Shown: in pieces, positions 1 to 9,450 of the stretch | Position numbering within the stretch: position 1 is the first letter of the stretch | How the letters are laid out: each line of letters starts with the position of its first letter | Assembly (NCBI RefSeq): GCF_024756275.1 | Contig: NZ_JANUGQ010000001.1 | Location: 124,001 to 188,000, forward strand | Source: Streptomyces pyxinae | GTDB lineage: Bacteria > Actinomycetota > Actinomycetes > Streptomycetales > Streptomycetaceae | Direction: 5' to 3' | Length of the DNA stretch: 64,000 bases | Program-made: the position numbers and the translations under genes | Notes under the pieces: generated by a model | What the model was told of the DNA's origin: nothing | What the model saw: only the letters and a program-made list of their open reading frames with translations | Databases searched by the model: none

Positions 1-1
1 C

Positions 2-1219
2 GAGGGCACGCTCGGCCCCTCGGTGCGGACCGTGACCCCGGTGTACGGCGGCGGCGACGGGGGACGGCGGGTGGTCGCCCTGGTCAGCGCGGGGATCACG
101 GTGGACCGGATCAGCGCGCAGGTGCGCGGGCAGCTGACGGCGCTGGCGGTGGTGGCGGGCGGGGTGCTGCTGGCCGGCGGGCTCGGCACCTATGTGATCA
201 ACGCCCGGCTGCGGCGCCACACCCATGGGATGAACGCGGCCGAGCTGAGCCGGATGCACGACTACCACGAGGCGGCCCTGCACGCGGTGCGGGAGGGGCT
301 GGTGATGCTGGACGGCCGGCGGCGGATCGCGCTCCTCAACGACGGGGCGCGGGAGCTGCTGGGACTCGGCCCGGACGCGGTGGGCGCCCGGGTGGACGAG
401 CTGGGTCTGCCGCCGTCGCTGACCGGGGCGCTGCTGGCGGCCGGGGACCGGGTGGACGAGCTGCATCTGACGGCCGACCGGGTGCTGGTGGTCTCGACCC
501 GGCCGGTGGTAGGCGGCGAGCGGCGCGGCACGGTGGTGACGCTGCGGGACCACACCGAACTCCAGGCGCTCTCCGGGGAGCTGGACTCGGAGCGGGGCTT
601 CACCCAGGCGCTGCGCTCCCAGGCGCACGAGGCCGCCAACCGGCTGCACACGGTGGTCTCGCTGATCGAACTGGGCCGGGCGGACGAGGCGGTGGAGTTC
701 GCCACCGCCGAACTGGAGCTGGCGCAGACCCTGACCGACCGGGTGGTGGACGCGGTCGCCGAACCGGTGCTCGCCGCGCTGCTGCTGGGCAAGGCGGCCC
801 AGGCCAACGAGCAGGGCGTGGAGCTGGTGCTGGCCCCGGACAGCCGGATCGACGACGGGGTGCTGCCGGCCGCGCTGCCGGCCCGGGACCTGGTGACCGT
901 GCTGGGCAATCTGATCGACAACGCCCTGGACGCCGCCCGGTCGACCGCCGCCGCCCGGGTGACGGTCACCGCCCGGGCCGAAGGGCGGGAGCTGCTGCTG
1001 CGGGTGGCGGACAGCGGGCCGGGCATCGGAGCCGGTGACCACGAGGCGGTCTTCGAACGCGGCTGGTCCACCCGGGGCGCCGGGCGCGGTCTGGGCCTGG
1101 CGCTGGTCCGGCAGGCCGCGCACCGGGCACGGGGCTCCGTGGAGCTGGGCGAGGGACCGGACGGCGGCGCCCGGTTCACCGTACGGCTGCCGCTGGAACC
1201 CGCGGGAGCGGACGCGTGA
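2..1219 (+). CDS. CitA/DcuS-type sensor histidine kinase, 5' end outside the window
   Basis: This is the C-terminal 405 residues of a sensor kinase; the reading frame is open to the window edge, so its start lies outside. In order it shows the end of an extracytoplasmic sensor domain, a membrane segment (fragment residues about 45-66), a PAS-like region, and a dimerisation region with the phospho-acceptor His in QAHEAANRLH, typical of the CitA/DcuS family. An HATPase domain follows with NLIDNALDAA, DSGPGIG and GRGLGLALV. Family members sense extracellular C4-dicarboxylates or citrate and phosphorylate a CitB-type regulator; the ligand here cannot be read. Its stop overlaps the next gene by 4 bp (GTGA), so the two are translationally coupled. 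Confidence 0.9.
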   Translation, partial: EGTLGPSVRTVTPVYGGGDGGRRVVALVSAGITVDRISAQVRGQLTALAVVAGGVLLAGGLGTYVINARLRRHTHGMNAAELSRMHDYHEAALHAVREGLVMLDGRRRIALLNDGARELLGLGPDAVGARVDELGLPPSLTGALLAAGDRVDELHLTADRVLVVSTRPVVGGERRGTVVTLRDHTELQALSGELDSERGFTQALRSQAHEAANRLHTVVSLIELGRADEAVEFATAELELAQTLTDRVVDAVAEPVLAALLLGKAAQANEQGVELVLAPDSRIDDGVLPAALPARDLVTVLGNLIDNALDAARSTAAARVTVTARAEGRELLLRVADSGPGIGAGDHEAVFERGWSTRGAGRGLGLALVRQAAHRARGSVELGEGPDGGARFTVRLPLEPAGADA

Positions 1220-1917
1220 CGGCCGGGGCCCCCGGGACGGGGGCGGTGCGGGTGCTGGTCGTGGAGGACGATCCGGTGGCGGCCGACGCCCACGCGCTCT
1301 ATGTGGGCCGGGTGCCCGGCTTCCGCGTGGTGGGGGTGGTCCACTCCCGGTCCGCCGCCGCCCGGGCGCTGGAGCGGACCCCGGTCGATCTGCTCCTGCT
1401 CGACCTCTGTCTGCCGGACGGGCACGGTCTCGGGCTGCTCCGCTCGCTGCGCGCCGCCGGACACACCGCCGATGTCATCGCGGTCACCTCGGCCCGGGAC
1501 CTGGCGGTGGTGCGGGAGGGCGTGTCGCTGGGCGTGGTGCAGTACGTGCTCAAGCCGTTCACCTTCGCCACCCTGCGGGACCGGCTGGTCCGGTACGCCG
1601 AGTTCCGCGCCGCCGCCGGGGAGGCCTCGGGCCAGGAGGAGGTGGACCGGGCGCTCGGGGCGCTGCGGGCGCCGGGCCCGGCCGCGCTGCCCAAGGGGCT
1701 GTCCACGCCGACCCTGTCGGCGGTGACCGGGGTGTTGCGGGCGGCGCCGGAGGGGCTGACGGCGGCCGGCGCGGGGGCGGCGGTGGGCATCTCCCGGATC
1801 ACCGCCCGGCGCTATCTGGAGCATCTGGTCACCGCCGGGCTCGCCGCCCGGAGCCCGCAGTACGGGCAGGTGGGCCGGCCCGAGCTCCAGTACCGCTGGC
1901 TGGGCTCGGCCCGGTGA
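1216..1917 (+). CDS. CitB/DpiA-type response regulator
   Basis: Partner of the kinase before it, with its GTG start overlapping the kinase stop by 4 bp. The 233 residues hold a receiver domain with acidic pocket E17-D18-D19, phospho-acceptor D63 in LLLLDLCLPDG and conserved K113 in VLKPF. A C-terminal winged-helix-like DNA-binding region contains ISRITARRYLEHLV. In this family such regulators activate genes for uptake and use of organic acids. The target genes are not evident here. Confidence 0.9.
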   Translation: MTAGAPGTGAVRVLVVEDDPVAADAHALYVGRVPGFRVVGVVHSRSAAARALERTPVDLLLLDLCLPDGHGLGLLRSLRAAGHTADVIAVTSARDLAVVREGVSLGVVQYVLKPFTFATLRDRLVRYAEFRAAAGEASGQEEVDRALGALRAPGPAALPKGLSTPTLSAVTGVLRAAPEGLTAAGAGAAVGISRITARRYLEHLVTAGLAARSPQYGQVGRPELQYRWLGSAR

Positions 1918-2304
1918 GCCGACGGGCCCCGTCCCGGGCAGGCTCTTGGGCCCGGGGGCCGTCCCGGGCCTCCCGGGTCGGGGACCGTCCCGCGAGCTAT
2001 CGTCCTGGGCCCGGGATTCGGGGCCGCACAGGGCGCGGGAACAGTCCCGGGGACGGGCCCCGGGGCAACCCCCGTCGTGGGCGCGGAACGGTTCCGCCGG
2101 TGGGTCCTGTGGCCCGGGGCCGCACCCCGGGGGACGGCACGGGCCTCGTCCTGGCCGGGCTCCCGGGGCCTGGGCCTCGGCCGCGGGAAGCCCCCGGCGC
2201 TCCGGGCCCGGACCGGGGCTCCCGGGAGGAGGCGGGCCCGTACCAGGACCAAGCGCCGAGGTCGGACCGGGCGCCGGGCGTCAGGTGCTGCGGGCGCCGG
2301 GGCC
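1918..2304. other. GC-rich spacer between convergent genes, nothing recognised
   Basis: About 390 bp between the response regulator and the oppositely oriented RICIN-protein gene. It is rich in CCCGGG and GGGCCC runs and open in several frames, but no frame shows recognisable protein features. I see no clear terminator hairpin with a T-run. Confidence 0.5.
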
Positions 2305-3729
2305 TCAGTCGCCGGGGACGGACCCGGGGCGGGGGTCGAAGCTGAACGACTGGCCGGCGCCGTCGGCCGCGCAGGGTTCCTGGACGGCCGCCGCCCCCGG
2401 CGCCCGGGAGGCGCGGGCGACCGTCAGACAGAGCCCCGAGTGGGCCGAGCGGACCCGGTACCCGGGCGCCGTCCGGCCGGCCGGGAACGGCTCGATGAAG
2501 AACTGCTCCCGGGCGCCACGCGCCCCGCACTCCTCGTCCACCAGCGGGGTGCCCGCCGGACCGGTCGCGGAGACCGGGAAGCCCGCGCAACCGCCGCCGG
2601 GGCCCGCGCCGTCCGCCCGGATCCGCCAGCGACCGCCGCCCAGCGGGACCAGTGCGTAGCGCGGCACGGCGGCCGGGTCGCACGGGAGCTGGCGGATCAC
2701 CCCGGCGTCCTCGCCCGGGCGCTCGCCCAGGCAGAGCCCGGAGTGGACCGCCCGCACCTCCACCGGCCTGGCCTCCGGGGCGGCGGCCGGCCGCCGGCCC
2801 GGCTCGTGGTCTGGCCGGCGGTGGCCGTCACCGCCCCGGACGAACGAGATCACGGTGGTGACGGCCATCAGCAAGGCCAGGATCCCGGCCAGCGGAACGA
2901 AGAGCCGGGCCCCGCGCCAAGGCCCCCCATGCGCGGTGGCCGGGCCGGCCGCCGGAGAGGCGAAGAGGGCCGGACCGCCGGCCGCGTCCGTGGCCGAGTC
3001 CGTGGCCGAGTCCGTGGCCGAGTCATCCGCCGGGCCGGGGGCCGAGCCGCCCGCCGGGGTACCCGCCGTCGGAGCGGCGGACGGGGCCCGGCTGCCGGCC
3101 GGACCGCCGGCCGCGTCCGTGGCGGGACCGCCCGCCGGGCCGGTGGGCGGCGTGTCCGCCGGACCGGTGCCGGAGGTGCCGCCCGAGGCGGTCGCCGGGC
3201 CGGTGCCGGAGGTACTGCCGGAGGTGGTCACCGGGCCGGTGGCCGGATCCCTGGCGGGAGTGTCCGCCGGGCCGCCCGCCGGGGCCGCGAGCGGGTCGCG
3301 CTGGGCCGGTACCCGGGGCATCCCGCCCGGCCGGGCGGGGGGCCGGGCGGCCGGGGGCGTGCCGGGGTCCGCCGCCGGGCCGGCCCCCGGATCCGTACGG
3401 CCACCGGCACCACCACGTCCATGACCACCGCCCTCGCCACCGTCACGGCCGTGGCCGCCGTCACCACCCGCGCCACCGTCACGGCCGTGACCGCCGTGAC
3501 CGCCGCCGGAAGGCCTGTCGTCCGGTCCGGCACCGCCCTCACCACCGGACGCCGCGCCGGGGTGTCCGGCCTCCGGGCGCCCGTGCCCGTCCGGTCCGGG
3601 GCCCGGCAGGGGTGCCCGCCCGCTGCCCGACGCCGGATCCGTACCGGCGCCCGGCACGGATGCGCGACCGGCCCCCGCTGCGGGGCCGCCGGTGTCCCGT
3701 GGGTCGGGAGCTCTGCCTCCCGCCGCCAT
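2305..3729 (-). CDS. Membrane-anchored protein with C-terminal ricin-type lectin domain
   Basis: 474 residues. The first 275 are low-complexity Gly/Ala/Pro/His/Asp, with GGHG/GRDGG repeats and a short ATDS tandem repeat near residues 245-256. A single hydrophobic segment follows at about residues 276-297 (LFVPLAGILALLMAVTTVIS). The C-terminal 170 residues carry two repeats of the form V..HSGLCL with paired Cys and QSFSFDPR, matching a beta-trefoil RICIN fold. This predicts a cytoplasmic disordered N-terminus and an external carbohydrate-binding domain. The ATG is preceded by a purine-rich GAGGGGGAAGG. It sits alone, downstream of pfkA on the same strand after a 510-bp gap. The ligand is unknown. 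Confidence 0.75.
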   Translation of the reverse strand: MAAGGRAPDPRDTGGPAAGAGRASVPGAGTDPASGSGRAPLPGPGPDGHGRPEAGHPGAASGGEGGAGPDDRPSGGGHGGHGRDGGAGGDGGHGRDGGEGGGHGRGGAGGRTDPGAGPAADPGTPPAARPPARPGGMPRVPAQRDPLAAPAGGPADTPARDPATGPVTTSGSTSGTGPATASGGTSGTGPADTPPTGPAGGPATDAAGGPAGSRAPSAAPTAGTPAGGSAPGPADDSATDSATDSATDAAGGPALFASPAAGPATAHGGPWRGARLFVPLAGILALLMAVTTVISFVRGGDGHRRPDHEPGRRPAAAPEARPVEVRAVHSGLCLGERPGEDAGVIRQLPCDPAAVPRYALVPLGGGRWRIRADGAGPGGGCAGFPVSATGPAGTPLVDEECGARGAREQFFIEPFPAGRTAPGYRVRSAHSGLCLTVARASRAPGAAAVQEPCAADGAGQSFSFDPRPGSVPGD

Positions 3730-4239
3730 GCGCCTTCCCCCTCACGTCCGACCGGCTCCCGCACCTGAGCGGGCCATGTCCGGGGCAGCCGCCAGCCTGG
3801 TCGAACGGGCGCACCAACTCAAGAGGCTGGAGAGGCAATTGCGCGGCCGGATCCGGCGGCCCCGCACGACGAAGCGGCCCCGGCCGCCCGGCGCGGAAGC
3901 CTTCCGCGCGGACATACCGGGACCGCTCGTCCCATCCCTGTGCGCCATCCCTGTGCGCCATCCCTGTACGTCTCCCGCCGGACCGGCCGGCCGGAAGCCG
4001 GGCCCGACCGGCGGACCGGCCGCCGACCGGTCCTCGGCCCGCCCCGGCGGCACCCGCACCGGACCGTACGCGGCCGACCCACCGGCCACCGGACAGCGCT
4101 CCCGGTCCCGACGCCCCGTCGGGCCGCGCGGCCCCCGGCCCCGGGTGCCACCACCCGCAGCCGGCCACCGTGTCACCGAGGCCGACCACGGCGGCCGGCC
4201 ACCACGGCCCGGCCACTCGCGTTCGGTCCCCGCGGCCGG
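3730..4239. other. 510-bp intergenic region between pfkA and the RICIN gene
   Basis: No frame codes for a recognisable protein. It contains three head-to-tail copies of a 13-bp unit (see 3932-3970) and would have to hold the pfkA terminator and the promoter of the RICIN gene. I found no convincing -35/-10 pair. Confidence 0.5.
3932..3970. repeat. Three tandem 13-bp repeats
   Basis: The unit CCATCCCTGTGCG occurs at 3932-3944 and 3945-3957 exactly, and at 3958-3970 with one change (TGTACG). It lies in a non-coding gap. Unit length is not a multiple of three, which argues against a coding origin. Confidence 0.85.
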
Positions 4240-5265
4240 TCAGAAGACCGACTCGGCCTCGTACATCCGGTCCTCCGGGACCGTCTTCAGCCGGGTCACC
4301 GCGTCGGCCAGCGGCACCATGTGCACCTGGGTGCCGCGCAGCGCCGTCATCCGGCCGAACTCCCCGCGGTGCGCGGCCTCGACCGCGTGCCAGCCGAACC
4401 GGGTGGCGAGCACCCTGTCGTACGCGGTGGGCACGCCGCCCCGCTGGACATGGCCCAGGATCACCGGGCGGGCCTCCTTGCCCAGGCGCCGCTCCAGCTC
4501 GGCGGCGAGCCGGTTGCCGATGCCCTGGAAGCGCTCGTGGCCGAACTGGTCGATGGCGCCCTTCTCGTACTCCATCGAGCCCTCGGCCGGGTGCGCGCCC
4601 TCGGCCACGCAGACCACGGCGAACTTCTTGCCGCGCGCGAACCGCTCCTCGACCATCTTCACCAGGTCGTCGACCTCGAAGGGCCGCTCCGGCAGGCAGA
4701 TGCCGTGGGCGCCGCCCGCCATGCCGGACTCCAGGGCGATCCACCCGGCGTGCCGGCCCATCACCTCGACCACCATGACCCGCTGGTGCGACTCGGCGGT
4801 GGTCTTCAGACGGTCTATGGCCTCGGTGGCGACCGTGACGGCGGTGTCGAAGCCGAAGGTGCGGTCGGTGGCGGAGATGTCGTTGTCGATGGTCTTCGGC
4901 ACCCCTACGACCGGCATGCCCGCCTCGGACAGCAGCCGGGCGGCGGTCAGGGTGCCCTCGCCGCCGATCGGGATCAGCACGTCGAGGCCGTACCGCTGGC
5001 GCAGCTCCTCGCAGTTCTCCGAGGCCTCGCGGAGCCGGGCGCGCTCCAGCCGGGCGGAGCCGAGTATGGTGCCGCCGCGGGCCAGGATGCCGCTGACCGC
5101 GTTGAGGTCCAGGGGCCGGTAGTGGCCGTCGAGCAGGCCCTTGAAGCCGTCCTCGAAGCCGATGACCTCGTCGCCGTGACCGGTGAGCGCCCGGTGCACG
5201 ACCGACCGGATCACGGCGTTGAGGCCGGGGCAGTCGCCGCCTGCGGTGAGAACTCCGATGCGCAT
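4240..5265 (-). CDS. pfkA: 6-phosphofructokinase
   Basis: 341 residues, the usual actinobacterial PfkA length. It phosphorylates fructose 6-phosphate to fructose 1,6-bisphosphate in glycolysis. Visible motifs are TAGGDCPGLNAVIR at the N-terminus, IPIGGEGT (residues 99-105), PKTIDND (123-129, with the catalytic Asp) and MGRHAGWIAL. Position 104 is Gly, as in ATP-dependent enzymes, whereas position 124 is Lys, as in pyrophosphate-dependent ones; this mixed signature is also what I recall for the biochemically ATP-dependent Streptomyces PFK. The ATG has GGAG at 5 bp spacing. The open frame continues upstream without homology. It is transcribed divergently from pta-ackA-pyk. Confidence 0.95.
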   Translation of the reverse strand: MRIGVLTAGGDCPGLNAVIRSVVHRALTGHGDEVIGFEDGFKGLLDGHYRPLDLNAVSGILARGGTILGSARLERARLREASENCEELRQRYGLDVLIPIGGEGTLTAARLLSEAGMPVVGVPKTIDNDISATDRTFGFDTAVTVATEAIDRLKTTAESHQRVMVVEVMGRHAGWIALESGMAGGAHGICLPERPFEVDDLVKMVEERFARGKKFAVVCVAEGAHPAEGSMEYEKGAIDQFGHERFQGIGNRLAAELERRLGKEARPVILGHVQRGGVPTAYDRVLATRFGWHAVEAAHRGEFGRMTALRGTQVHMVPLADAVTRLKTVPEDRMYEAESVF

Positions 5266-5858
5266 CGTGCTCCGTCTCCTGCTCGTGATGGTGCTCATGG
5301 TGGTGCTCGGGCGGGGCGCGCGCACGGACGCGCACGCTCCGGCGTCCGGCGCGTGCACGGCGGAGACGCATGCACGGCGGAAACGCGAAGGGCGCCCGGC
5401 GGATACGCGCGAGCCTTCCCGAATTGTCCCACGGAGACGGGCCCCCTCGCGTTCCCCCATCCGTGTCCATCCGTGTCCATCCACGCCCATCGGCACCCAC
5501 CGGCGTCCGTCTGGCGTCCGTCGGCGCCCGCCCAGGTCCGTCGGCGCCCGTCCGCAGCGACTGACGTCCGTCCTCAGCTGTCGGCACCCATACCGCGCCC
5601 GCCGGGCCGCCGCCGGCCGGAGTGCGCCGCCCCGGGGTCCGTACCACCCGCCCCTCCGAGCTCCCTCCCGGACCGGCGGGCGTCTACCTCCGGCGGGCGC
5701 TCTACCCACCCGGAGAGGTATTGTCAAGAGGGTATCGGCCATCCTATCGGTGCTTTTTGTTTGGTCCCGGTTGACTGACGCATGCGTACATCCGGGTACC
5801 CGATCATCCGATGGCGCACGGCTTCGGGTATGGCTTTCGTTCGACAGGGAGTGCTTGC
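5266..5858. promoter_or_regulatory. Divergent control region between pfkA and pta, with short repeats
   Basis: 593 bp with no protein-like frame. It must contain the promoters for pfkA (leftward) and pta (rightward). A stretch at about 5457-5557 has a roughly 10-bp rhythm of CCATCCGTGT / CCGTCGGCGC-like units, and TGCACGGCGGA(G/A)ACGC occurs twice near 5353-5387. The final 150 bp before pta are unusually AT-rich for this genome and contain TTGTCA at about 5721 and TTGACT at about 5769, but neither has a good -10 partner. Confidence 0.45.
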
Positions 5859-7934
5859 GTGGCGCGCAGCGTGTACGTGACCGGGATCGATCGCGGGGAC
5901 GGCCGCCAGGTCGTGGAGCTGGGAGTGATGGAACTCCTGACCCGCCAGGTGGACCGGGTCGGAGTCTTCCGGCCGCTGGTGCACGACGGACCGGACCGGC
6001 TCTTCGACCTGCTGCGGGCGCGCTACCGGCTCTCCCAGGACCCGGCGACCGTCTACGGCATGGACTACCAGGAGGCCACCGCCCTCCAGGCCGAGCAGGG
6101 CACCGACGAGCTGGTCTCCCGGCTGGTGGACCGCTTCCACCAGGTGGCCCGGGAGTACGAGTTCGTCCTGGTGCTGGGCACCGACTTCGCCGCCACCCAG
6201 CTCCCCGAGGAGGTGGCGCTCAACGCCCGGCTGGCCAATGAGTTCGGCGCCTCGGTGATCACCGTGGTGGGCGGCAAGGGGCAGCCGGCCGAGTCGGTGC
6301 GCGCCGAGACCCGCAACGCCTTCCGCGCCTACGAGAGCCTCGGCTGCGACGTGCTCGCCGTGGTGGTCAACCGGGTGGCGGCCGAGGACCGGGCGGCGAT
6401 CGCCGAGCGGCTCGCGGCCCGGGTGCCGGTGCCCTGTTACGTCCTGCCGGACGAGCCCGCGCTCGCCGCGCCGACCGTCTCGCAGATCCAGCACGCGCTG
6501 GGCGCCGAGATCGTGCTCGGTGACGACTCGGGGCTGGCCCGGGACGCCCTGGACTTCGTCTTCGGCGGCGCGATGCTGCCGAACTTCCTCAACGCCCTGA
6601 CCCCCGGCTGCCTGGTCGTCACCCCCGGCGACCGGGCCGATCTGGTGGTGGGCGCGCTGGCGGCGCACTCGGCCGGGACGCCGCCGATCGCGGGCGTGCT
6701 GCTCACCCTCCACGAGCGGCCGAGCCGGGAGATCCTCACCCTGGCCGCCCGGCTGGCGCCCGGCACCCCGGTGCTCTCGGTGCCCGGGAACAGCTTCCCG
6801 ACCGCCGCCGAGCTGTTCGCCCTGGAGGGCAAGCTCAACGCGGCGACCCCGCGCAAGGCGGAGACCGCGCTCGGTCTCTTCGAGCGGCACGCGGACACCG
6901 CCGAGCTGCTGAAGCGGCTCTCGGTGGCGCCCAGCGACCGGGTGACCCCGATGATGTTCGAGCACGAGCTGCTGGAGCAGGCCCGCGCCGACCGCCGCCG
7001 GGTGGTGCTGCCGGAGGGCACCGAGGAGCGGGTGCTGCGCGCCGCCGACGTCCTGGTCCGCCGGGACGTGTGCGAGCTGACCCTGCTGGGCGACGTGGAG
7101 GTGATCCGCAAGAAGGCCGCCGACCTCGGCGTGGACCTGCGGGGCACCCAGCTGATCGACCCGGCCGCCTCGGAGCTGCGCCAGCGCTTCGCGGAGCGGT
7201 ACGCCGAGCTGCGCGCCCACAAGGGCGTGACGGTGGAGCTGGCGTACGACGTGGTGGCGGACGTCAACTACTTCGGCACCCTGATGGTGCAGGAGGGCCT
7301 GGCCGACGGCATGGTGTCGGGGTCGGTGCACTCCACGGCGGCGACCATCCGGCCGGCCTTCGAGATCATCAAGACCAAGCCGGACGCCTCGATCGTCTCC
7401 TCGGTCTTCTTCATGTGCCTGGCCGACAAGGTGCTGGTGTACGGCGACTGCGCGGTCAACCCGGACCCGAACGCCGAGCAGCTCGCGGACATCGCGGTGC
7501 AGTCGGCGGCGACGGCGGCCAGGTTCGGCGTGGACCCGCGGATCGCCATGCTCTCGTACTCGACCGGCACCTCCGGCTCCGGCGCCGACGTGGACAAGGT
7601 GCGGGAGGCCACCGGGCTGGTCCGCGCCGCCCGGCCGGAGCTGCGGATCGAGGGCCCGATCCAGTACGACGCGGCGGTGGAGCCCTCGGTGGCGGCGACC
7701 AAGCTGCCGGACTCCGAGGTGGCCGGCCAGGCGACCGTGCTGATCTTCCCTGACCTGAACACCGGCAACAACACCTACAAGGCCGTGCAGCGCTCGGCCG
7801 GCGCGGTCGCGGTGGGCCCGGTCCTCCAGGGGCTGCGCAAGCCGGTGAACGACCTGTCGCGGGGCGCGCTGGTCAGCGACATCGTCAACACGGTCGCCAT
7901 CACCGCCATCCAGGCCCAGGGCTCCCCGGCATGA
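5859..7934 (+). CDS. pta: Phosphate acetyltransferase, long form
   Basis: 691 residues, converting acetyl-CoA and phosphate to acetyl phosphate and CoA. The N-terminal part (VTGIDRGDG...) is the BioD-like P-loop-fold regulatory domain of long-form Pta, followed by a DRTGG-type segment (GCLVVTPGDRADLV). The catalytic PTA_PTB domain starts near residue 365 (MMFEHELLEQARADRRRVVLPEG) and ends with FPDLNTGNNTYKAVQRSAGA. I chose the GTG at 5859, which has GGGAG at 8 bp, over an ATG 48 bp upstream without a clear ribosome site. It is followed directly by ackA, the usual Pta-AckA overflow pair. Confidence 0.95.
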   Translation: MARSVYVTGIDRGDGRQVVELGVMELLTRQVDRVGVFRPLVHDGPDRLFDLLRARYRLSQDPATVYGMDYQEATALQAEQGTDELVSRLVDRFHQVAREYEFVLVLGTDFAATQLPEEVALNARLANEFGASVITVVGGKGQPAESVRAETRNAFRAYESLGCDVLAVVVNRVAAEDRAAIAERLAARVPVPCYVLPDEPALAAPTVSQIQHALGAEIVLGDDSGLARDALDFVFGGAMLPNFLNALTPGCLVVTPGDRADLVVGALAAHSAGTPPIAGVLLTLHERPSREILTLAARLAPGTPVLSVPGNSFPTAAELFALEGKLNAATPRKAETALGLFERHADTAELLKRLSVAPSDRVTPMMFEHELLEQARADRRRVVLPEGTEERVLRAADVLVRRDVCELTLLGDVEVIRKKAADLGVDLRGTQLIDPAASELRQRFAERYAELRAHKGVTVELAYDVVADVNYFGTLMVQEGLADGMVSGSVHSTAATIRPAFEIIKTKPDASIVSSVFFMCLADKVLVYGDCAVNPDPNAEQLADIAVQSAATAARFGVDPRIAMLSYSTGTSGSGADVDKVREATGLVRAARPELRIEGPIQYDAAVEPSVAATKLPDSEVAGQATVLIFPDLNTGNNTYKAVQRSAGAVAVGPVLQGLRKPVNDLSRGALVSDIVNTVAITAIQAQGSPA

Positions 7935-8083
7935 CCGGCCGCCCGCCCCTCCCCCGTACCGCGTCCCCGACCGCGTCCGGGACCGGGGTCGGCTCCGGGT
8001 CCGGCTCCCACGACGCCGCCGGCCCCCGCGACTCCGCTGATCTCCCCGCCCCCCGTGACCCCTGGAAGGAAGGCCCCGCCTCC

Positions 8084-9376
8084 GTGACCTCCCCGAACAC
8101 CGGCACCACCCCGAAGCCCGCCACCGCCACCCGGGTCCTCGTCCTCAACTCCGGCTCCTCGTCGGTGAAGTACCAGCTGCTCGACATGGCCGACGGCGCG
8201 CGGCTGGCCGTCGGTCTGGTGGAGCGGATCGGTGAGGAGACCTCCCGGCTGGTGCACACCCCGCTGACCGGCGGGGCCGAGCGCCGCGAGCGTACGGCTC
8301 CGATCGCGGACCACCGGGCCGCGCTGGAGGCGGTCGCCGCCGAGCTGAAGGCGGACGGCACCGGCCTGGACTCGCCGGAGCTGGCGGCGATCGGGCACCG
8401 GGTGGTGCACGGCGGGCTGAAGTTCTCGGCGCCGACGGTGATCACCGACGAGGTGCTGGCGGAGGTGGAGCGCCTGGTGCCGGTGGCGCCGCTGCACAAC
8501 CCGGCCAACATCACCGGCATCCGTACCGCCCAGGCGCTCCGCCCGGATCTGCCGCAGGTGGCGGTCTTCGACACGGCCTTCCACACCACGATGCCGGAGT
8601 ACGCGGCCCGGTACGCGATCGACGCGGAGACCGCCGACGCGCACCGGATCCGCCGGTACGGGTTCCACGGCACCTCGCACGCGTATGTCTCGCGGCGCAC
8701 CGCCCAGCTGCTGGGCAAGGACCCGTCCGAGGTCAATGTGATCGTGCTGCACCTGGGCAACGGCGCCTCCGCCTCGGCGGTGGCCGGCGGCCGGTGCGTG
8801 GACACCTCCATGGGGCTGACCCCGCTGGAGGGGCTGGTGATGGGCACCCGCTCGGGCGACATCGACCCGGCGGTCGTCTTCCATCTGAAGCGGGTGGCCG
8901 GAATGTCGGACGACGAGATCGACGTCCTGCTGAACAAGAAGAGCGGCCTGGTGGGGCTCTGCGGCGACAATGACATGCGGGAGATCCGGCGGCGCATCGA
9001 CGAGGGGGGCGACCAGGCCGCGGCGCTCGCCTTCGACGTTTACATCCACCGGCTGAAGAAGTACATCGGCGCCTATTACGCGGTGCTCGGCACGGTGGAC
9101 GCGGTGGCCTTCACCGCCGGGGTCGGGGAGAACGCCGCGCCGGTCCGGGCGGCCGCCGTCGCCGGTCTGGAGGAGCTGGGCCTCGCCGTGGACGCGGGCC
9201 TCAACGCGGTCCGTTCGGACGAGCCCCGGCTGATCTCGCCGGAGTACGCGCGGGTGGCGGTGGCCGTGGTGCCGACCGACGAGGAACTGGAGATCGCGCA
9301 GCAGGTGTACGCGCTGGTGCGCTCGGAAGCCGCTGTTCCGGGTAATCGTGGTCCGACGGGTCCGGCACACGACTGA
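8084..9376 (+). CDS. ackA: Acetate kinase
   Basis: 430 residues from the chosen GTG. It interconverts acetyl phosphate + ADP and acetate + ATP. Family motifs are VLNSGSSSVKYQLL, GHRVVHGG, FHTTMPEYA, GFHGTSHAYVSRRTA, HLGNGASASA and GVGENA. GTG 8084 is supported by GGAAGGAAGG about 10 bp upstream. An ATG at 7931 overlaps the pta stop by 4 bp and would add 51 low-complexity residues; it may still serve for coupling, so the start is not certain. Acetyl phosphate from this pair can also phosphorylate response regulators. Confidence 0.93.
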   Translation: MTSPNTGTTPKPATATRVLVLNSGSSSVKYQLLDMADGARLAVGLVERIGEETSRLVHTPLTGGAERRERTAPIADHRAALEAVAAELKADGTGLDSPELAAIGHRVVHGGLKFSAPTVITDEVLAEVERLVPVAPLHNPANITGIRTAQALRPDLPQVAVFDTAFHTTMPEYAARYAIDAETADAHRIRRYGFHGTSHAYVSRRTAQLLGKDPSEVNVIVLHLGNGASASAVAGGRCVDTSMGLTPLEGLVMGTRSGDIDPAVVFHLKRVAGMSDDEIDVLLNKKSGLVGLCGDNDMREIRRRIDEGGDQAAALAFDVYIHRLKKYIGAYYAVLGTVDAVAFTAGVGENAAPVRAAAVAGLEELGLAVDAGLNAVRSDEPRLISPEYARVAVAVVPTDEELEIAQQVYALVRSEAAVPGNRGPTGPAHD

Positions 9377-9437
9377 GCACCCTTCCGCCCATCTGTACAT
9401 TCCACCAGCCGGAATATTCCGCGCCGAAACAAACCGA

Positions 9438-9443
9438 TAGGAT
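9438..9443 (+). promoter_or_regulatory. Candidate -10 element of pyk (leaderless)
   Basis: TAGGAT lies 7 nt before the pyk ATG, so transcription would begin at or next to the start codon. No Shine-Dalgarno is visible. The -35 is weak (ATTCCG, 16 bp upstream). Confidence 0.5.
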
Positions 9444-9450
9444 CCGCCTT

